A stretch of 64,000 nt of DNA, taken from NCBI GenBank assembly GCA_009861545.1, contig VXME01000046.1, forward strand, positions 20,366-84,365. Reading direction: 5' to 3'. Position 1 is the stretch's first letter. Each line of letters opens with the position of its first letter. The position numbers and the translations under genes were made by a program. The notes under the pieces are model-generated. The model saw nothing but the letters and a program-made list of their open reading frames with translations. It searched no databases and was not told where the DNA came from. This DNA comes from Acidobacteriota bacterium. GTDB lineage: Bacteria > Acidobacteriota > Vicinamibacteria > Vicinamibacterales > UBA8438. Shown in pieces: positions 60,362 to 64,000 of this stretch.

Positions 60362-62047
60362 TCACTCCCGACTCGTCCGGGGCGTCTCTTCCCGCACCGC
60401 GGGCAGCGCCGCCCTCGTCGACGCAGCGTGTCTGGAATCGAGCAGCTCGGACGCGCTCGCGAGGGCGGCCGAGCTACCGGATCCGGTCATGAGGCGCGCC
60501 AGCTCGGCGATCCGCCCGTCCGGGCTCAGCCGCTCGACCGCCGTTCTGGTCCGTCCCTCGCTCACGCACTTCGAGACGCCGAAATGGGCCGTCGCGTAGG
60601 CCGCCAACTGCGGTGCGTGCGTTACGCACAGGACCTGGTAGCGGTCGCCGAGCGCGCGAAGGCGCTCCCCTACCCGATCGGCCGCCCGCCCGCCGATTCC
60701 GGCGTCGATTTCATCGAAGACGAGGGTCTTGCCCGCGGTGTCGGTCGCAACCAGCGTCTTGAGGGCCAGCATCACGCGCGAGAGCTCTCCCCCCGAGGCG
60801 ACCCGTGCGAGGGGCCGGGCGTCCTCGCCGGGGTTGGCGGACAGGAAGAGCTCCACCCGGTCGGTGCCGCGCTGGCCCCAGCGCTCTGCCGGAAGTCCGG
60901 TCTCGACGACGACGTCCACACGTCCGTTCGGCATGGCCAGTTGCCGGAGCTCCGCTTCGAGCGCCGGGGCCAGCGACCGCGCCTGCGTCACCCGCCGGGT
61001 CGACAGCGCTCGGGCGGCACCGAGATACGCGGCCCGCGCGGCGACCGCTTCCGACTCCAGCGCCGCCCGACGCGTCTCATCGTCGGTGCAGCGCCGGATC
61101 TCGGCGTCAATCGCCGTGCGCCGTTCGAGAACCGCGTCGAGACTTCCGCCGTACTTCCGAGCGAGACGCTCGACGTCCGCGAGCCGCGTTTCGACTTCTC
61201 CGAGCCGGTCCGGCGATACCTCGACGGCGGCGGCATAGGAGCGTAGCGCGTGGGCGAGGTCGTCGAGCAGGGGCGGGACCGTCTCGCGCGCCGCCGCGTG
61301 CTCGACGAATGCGGAATCGAGGGCGGCCAGCTCGTCGAGCTGGCGCCATACGACGCCGAGCGAGGACACCACCGAGTCGTCCCGCTCGTACAGCGCGGCG
61401 TAGGTCTGGCTCGCCAGATGCAGCAGCCGGTCCGCGTTCGCGAGGCGGCGGCGCTCGTTCCTCAGGAGCTCGTCCTCGCCCGGCTGGGGAGAGATCCTGT
61501 CGATCTCCTCGAGCTGAAACTGCAGGAACTCGATCCGCGCCGCCGCTTCCCGGGCGCCCTCCCGCTCCGCTTCGAGCTGCATCTCCGCCCTTCGCCAGCG
61601 GTCGTGGGCGGCGGCCACTTCCGAGGCGGCCGCTTCGAGCCCGCCGTAGGCGTCCAACAGTCCCACGTGGGAGCGCGGGTCGAGGAGGGCCTGGTGCTCG
61701 TGCTGGCCGTGGATGTCCACGAGCCGCCGGCCGAGCGTCCTGAGCGCCGCCGCCGTGGCAAGCGCGTCGTCGATGAAGATCCGGCCCCGTCCCTGCGCCG
61801 GGATCTCGCGTCTGACGATGCTCTCCTCGCCGTCTTCCGTCTCGAACGTGGCCTGAACGCGGGCTCCGGCCGCGCCGGTGCGCACCAGATCGGCCGCGCC
61901 GCGCCCGCCCACCAACAGCCCGAGCGCACCGATGATGATCGATTTTCCGGCGCCGGTCTCACCGGTCAGGACGTTGAATCCGTGGTCGAGCTCGATGTCC
62001 ATCGCATCGACGATGGCGAGATCGCGGATGCTGAGGAAGCGAATCAT
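60362..62047 (-). CDS. recN: DNA repair SMC-like ATPase RecN
   Basis: 561 residues. Double-strand-break repair protein. IRFLSIRDLAIVDAMDIELD and Walker A LTGETGAGKSIIIGALGLL head the protein; IDIHGQHEHQALLDPRSH is RecN-specific; coiled-coil arms occupy roughly residues 150-350; the ABC signature RVASGGELSRVMLALKTL and Walker B TLVFDEIDAGIGGRAAD follow, with VTHAPQLAAYA. ATG at 62047 fits the family start; longer in-frame starts exist upstream (ATG near 62128). First gene of a leftward series with miaB. Confidence 0.96.
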   Translation of the reverse strand: MIRFLSIRDLAIVDAMDIELDHGFNVLTGETGAGKSIIIGALGLLVGGRGAADLVRTGAAGARVQATFETEDGEESIVRREIPAQGRGRIFIDDALATAAALRTLGRRLVDIHGQHEHQALLDPRSHVGLLDAYGGLEAAASEVAAAHDRWRRAEMQLEAEREGAREAAARIEFLQFQLEEIDRISPQPGEDELLRNERRRLANADRLLHLASQTYAALYERDDSVVSSLGVVWRQLDELAALDSAFVEHAAARETVPPLLDDLAHALRSYAAAVEVSPDRLGEVETRLADVERLARKYGGSLDAVLERRTAIDAEIRRCTDDETRRAALESEAVAARAAYLGAARALSTRRVTQARSLAPALEAELRQLAMPNGRVDVVVETGLPAERWGQRGTDRVELFLSANPGEDARPLARVASGGELSRVMLALKTLVATDTAGKTLVFDEIDAGIGGRAADRVGERLRALGDRYQVLCVTHAPQLAAYATAHFGVSKCVSEGRTRTAVERLSPDGRIAELARLMTGSGSSAALASASELLDSRHAASTRAALPAVREETPRTSRE

Positions 62048-62141
62048 GACCGGCGGCCGTTCGTCACTCCGGGCCCGGGCGCCCGCCGGATCGTGCCGGA
62101 TCGCGACGGTCGTGGAAGGAAGCGCCATGTTAACATAATGT

Positions 62142-62170
62142 TTGACAGCGTCCAGGGGGCATGGTAGCCT
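62142..62170 (+). promoter_or_regulatory. promoter of the Tol operon
   Basis: Perfect TTGACA (62142-62147), 17 bases, TAGCCT (62165-62170). Predicted start ~62177, a ~54-base leader before the tolQ GTG at 62231. It lies in the 183-bp divergent gap with recN. Confidence 0.6.
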
Positions 62171-62230
62171 TCTGCAACTAGCGCCTTCCCAGCGGCGCGC
62201 CATTTGTCAGAATCTGACGGAGGAACCGAG

Positions 62231-62995
62231 GTGCGTATCCTTGGATACTATACCTTTGCCTTCCTTCAGGCGCCCGTGGCAAGCGAGCCTGTGGAAGCAT
62301 TCGGCGGTCTGCTCAGTCTGATCGCCCGGTCGTCCCTCATCAGCCAGTTGGTACTGGCATCCCTGCTCGTTTTCTCGGTCGCTTCATGGGCGGTCATCCT
62401 CTTCAAGCTCTGGCAGTTCCGGCAGGTCGACGCGCACACCTCGACGTTCGTGACCATCTTTCGCAAGAGCCGGAAGTTCTCGGAAGTGCAATCCGTATGC
62501 AAGTCGCTTGCCGCTAGTCCGCTGTCCGGCGTGTTCCAGGCCGGATACGTCGAGCTCAATGCGCAGCTTCGGGACGCCGGGTCGCCGGGCGGCGATCCGG
62601 GGACAGGAGGTGCGCCGCGTCCGGCGCTGCGGAGCTTCGAGGCGCTCGACCGTTCGCTGCTGCGCGCCGCGAACGTGGAGGTCAACAAGCTGGAGCGGCA
62701 CGTGGCGCTGCTGGCGACGACGGCGAGCATCACGCCGTTCATCGGCCTGTTCGGGACCGTCGTCGGCATCATCAACGCCTTTCAGGAGATCGGCGCGACC
62801 GGCTCGACGAATCTCGCGGTCGTCGCACCGGGCATCGCCGAGGCGCTGATCGCGACCGCGGCCGGTCTGTTCGCGGCGATTCCCGCCGTCTACTTCTACA
62901 ACCACCTGACGCACCGGGTGAAGGTCACCGCATCGACCGTCGACGATTTCTCGCTGGAGTTCCTGAATATCGCCGAGCGCTACTTCTCCGGGTGA
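62231..62995 (+). CDS. tolQ: TolQ/ExbB-type proton channel subunit
   Basis: 254 residues. Inner-membrane proton channel that with TolR uses the proton gradient to energise the Tol-Pal system during outer-membrane constriction. Helix 1: SSLISQLVLASLLVFSVASW AVILF region, TolQ-like; helices 2 and 3: LLATTASITPFIGLFGTVVG and IAEALIATAAGLFAAIPAVY, with the conserved Thr and Pro positions. GTG at 62231 has GGAGG seven bases upstream; a TTG at 62204 is possible but lacks it. tolR follows after 13 bp. ExbB cannot be excluded, but the next two genes favour Tol. Confidence 0.9.
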   Translation: MRILGYYTFAFLQAPVASEPVEAFGGLLSLIARSSLISQLVLASLLVFSVASWAVILFKLWQFRQVDAHTSTFVTIFRKSRKFSEVQSVCKSLAASPLSGVFQAGYVELNAQLRDAGSPGGDPGTGGAPRPALRSFEALDRSLLRAANVEVNKLERHVALLATTASITPFIGLFGTVVGIINAFQEIGATGSTNLAVVAPGIAEALIATAAGLFAAIPAVYFYNHLTHRVKVTASTVDDFSLEFLNIAERYFSG

Positions 62996-63008
62996 GGGTG
63001 CATTCACG

Positions 63009-63470
63009 ATGCCGAAGGTTCAGACGATGGAGAGCGGCGGCGGAAGCGGCCGGCGGCGCGGCCGGCGAACGGGCACGTCGCTGTCGGAGATCAACGTCGT
63101 GCCGCTGGTCGACGTCATGCTCGTCATGCTGGTCATCTTCATGGTGGCCGCGCCCATGATGCAGCGGGGGCTGGACGTGCAGCTTCCGGAAGCCCGCCGC
63201 GCCGAGCCGCTGGTGTCGGAGCGGCTGTTCGTCACGGTCCCCCTCGCCTATCGAACCGAGGGCGTGGTGCAGGTCGGCGACGACACCATCGACATCGGCG
63301 CGTTGGCGGATCGCCTGCTGGCGGACCTGGAGGGCCGGGATGACAAGGGCGTCTTTCTGCGCGGGGACAGCGACATCACGTACGGCGAGCTGGTCTCCGT
63401 GATCGATCAGCTCAAGGAGGGGGGCGTCGAGGACGTCGGGCTGGTGCTCGAGCAGCCAAGCCTACGATAG
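63009..63470 (+). CDS. tolR: TolR/ExbD-type proton channel subunit
   Basis: 153 residues. A basic Gly/Arg-rich N-terminus precedes the single helix LSEINVVPLVDVMLVMLVIF with the proton-carrying aspartate (LVDVM), then the periplasmic dimerisation domain (LDVQLPEARRAEPLVSERLF, GVFLRGDSDITYGELVSVID). It acts with TolQ. The next gene begins 10 bp later. Confidence 0.92.
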   Translation: MPKVQTMESGGGSGRRRGRRTGTSLSEINVVPLVDVMLVMLVIFMVAAPMMQRGLDVQLPEARRAEPLVSERLFVTVPLAYRTEGVVQVGDDTIDIGALADRLLADLEGRDDKGVFLRGDSDITYGELVSVIDQLKEGGVEDVGLVLEQPSLR

Positions 63471-63480
63471 GCGGTGTCCG

Positions 63481-64000
63481 GTGCAGGAAGCGACATCCGA
63501 TCTCCTGACCGCCCGATCGGGCAGAACCGACGAGTTGCGTAGTACGGCCGTCGTATCGGCGGCCGGGCACGTCATCCTGATCGCGGCCGTCCTGTTGCCC
63601 CCCGCCGGATGGCTGTCCGATCCGACGAGCGAGCCGGCGCTCGACGTCATGACCATCCGCCTCGGCGGTCCGCAGGGCCCGGGCGAAGGAGGTCGTACCG
63701 CGCTGGGCGCCCGCCCCATTCAGCAGGTCGTGCCGCTGCAGGAGATCCGCCGCCCGCAATGGATCCAGCCGCCCACCGCCGCGCCGCCGAAGATGATCCT
63801 GCCGGTGCCCGAAGCCGTGCCGGCCCGGCGGGCGGAGCCGGAGGTCGCGGTCGACACGGCCCCGGACGAGGCCCGCGGACGTACGCCGACCCGCGGACCG
63901 GAGGTCCGCGAGGGGCGGGCCATGGGCGAGAAGGGGGGGGCAGGGCTGGGGCATATAAACAAATCGAGCAGCCGCCCCTCGTACGCGTGGAGATCTCGGT
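63481..64000 (+). CDS. TonB/TolA-like energy transducer, N-terminal part (cut by window edge)
   Basis: About 173 residues visible; the C-terminus lies outside the window. Start GTG at 63481; the N-terminal cytoplasmic stretch is followed by one membrane helix (STAVVSAAGHVILIAAVLLP) and a Pro/Ala/Glu-rich periplasmic region (VPLQEIRRPQWIQPPTAAPP, MILPVPEAVPARRAEPEVAV), the usual TonB/TolA layout. Its position after tolQ-tolR suggests the TolA slot. A run of eight G at 63933-63940 is followed by sequence that reads less like this family in the open frame; see the finding on a possible frame change. Confidence 0.7.
   Translation, partial: MQEATSDLLTARSGRTDELRSTAVVSAAGHVILIAAVLLPPAGWLSDPTSEPALDVMTIRLGGPQGPGEGGRTALGARPIQQVVPLQEIRRPQWIQPPTAAPPKMILPVPEAVPARRAEPEVAVDTAPDEARGRTPTRGPEVREGRAMGEKGGAGLGHINKSSSRPSYAWRSR

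Noticed and set aside
1..64000. tRNA, rRNA, CRISPR, prophage or transposase genes
   Set aside because: No conserved RNA signatures, repeat-spacer arrays, integrase-att pairs or transposase motifs were recognised; the only recombinase is the housekeeping XerD-like gene.

Overview
High-GC window with almost no non-coding DNA: 57 protein genes, no gene-free gap above about 300 bp, and no rRNA, tRNA, CRISPR array, prophage or insertion sequence that I can see. The organism is a Gram-negative bacterium (LptF/LptG, TolQ/TolR, a type II secretion-like module, lipoproteins). Several PQQ enzymes, Uma2 nucleases, PIN toxins, an SSS-transporter/MurQ cluster and a cytochrome c/monooxygenase-like protein together fit an Acidobacteriota member, perhaps Vicinamibacteria. 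That assignment is inference from gene content, not a marker-gene result.

Layout. 1-14.8 kb is an accessory and catabolic region. It holds three quinoproteins (one cut by the window edge), a duplicated Uma2 locus in which the first copy is fused to a DUF429-like domain, an M20 amidohydrolase, a D-amino-acid deacylase, an MBL-fold hydrolase, a spondin-domain lipoprotein, an HpcH/HpaI aldolase and two PIN-type toxin-antitoxin modules. One of these modules carries a third, MbcA/Xre-like gene. 14.8-25.6 kb is mainly housekeeping: class IV aminotransferase, NAD(P)HX repair enzyme, TsaE, then the leftward series comM - M23 peptidase - secA - guaB, and a family 2 glycosyltransferase. 25.6-27.8 kb is a minimal bacterial microcompartment pair: one hexameric shell protein and one CoA-acylating aldehyde dehydrogenase with a probable encapsulation helix. 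27.9-36.3 kb is a rightward series of a lipoprotein, a lytic transglycosylase and a type II secretion/type IV pilus-like assembly module (F, E, PilM, PilN, PilO, three pseudopilins) without secretin or prepilin peptidase. 36.3-41.5 kb is a leftward muropeptide-recycling operon (murQ, two different SSS symporters, a serine hydrolase). 41.6-46.9 kb is the aspartate-family operon hom-thrC-TIGR00300-lysC, preceded by a strong promoter, a ~190-nt leader and an intrinsic terminator just before the hom start. 46.9-49.4 kb holds two secreted putative metal/redox proteins; then come xerD and metK. 51.9-56.5 kb holds two tandem LptF-LptG fusion proteins. 56.7-62.0 kb reads leftward parA-parB and recN-miaB-DUF151. 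The window ends in a Tol operon (tolQ, tolR, start of a TonB/TolA-like gene).

How the parts connect. Translational coupling is widespread: ATGA/GTGA overlaps occur in both toxin-antitoxin modules or their neighbours, the hom operon, the murQ operon, the secretion operon, nnrDE-tsaE and parAB. Envelope biogenesis dominates the core functions: LPS transport, Sec translocation, Tol, muropeptide recycling, M23 and SLT hydrolases, and pseudopilus assembly. The observations most worth following are the hom leader attenuator, the Uma2-DUF429 fusion in a tandem duplication, the three-gene toxin-antitoxin cassette with a near-leaderless promoter/operator, the isolated microcompartment pair with overlapping divergent promoters, and the tandem LptF-LptG fusions. 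Promoters and hairpins were found by eye, and functions rest on recognised motifs, not on database searches.
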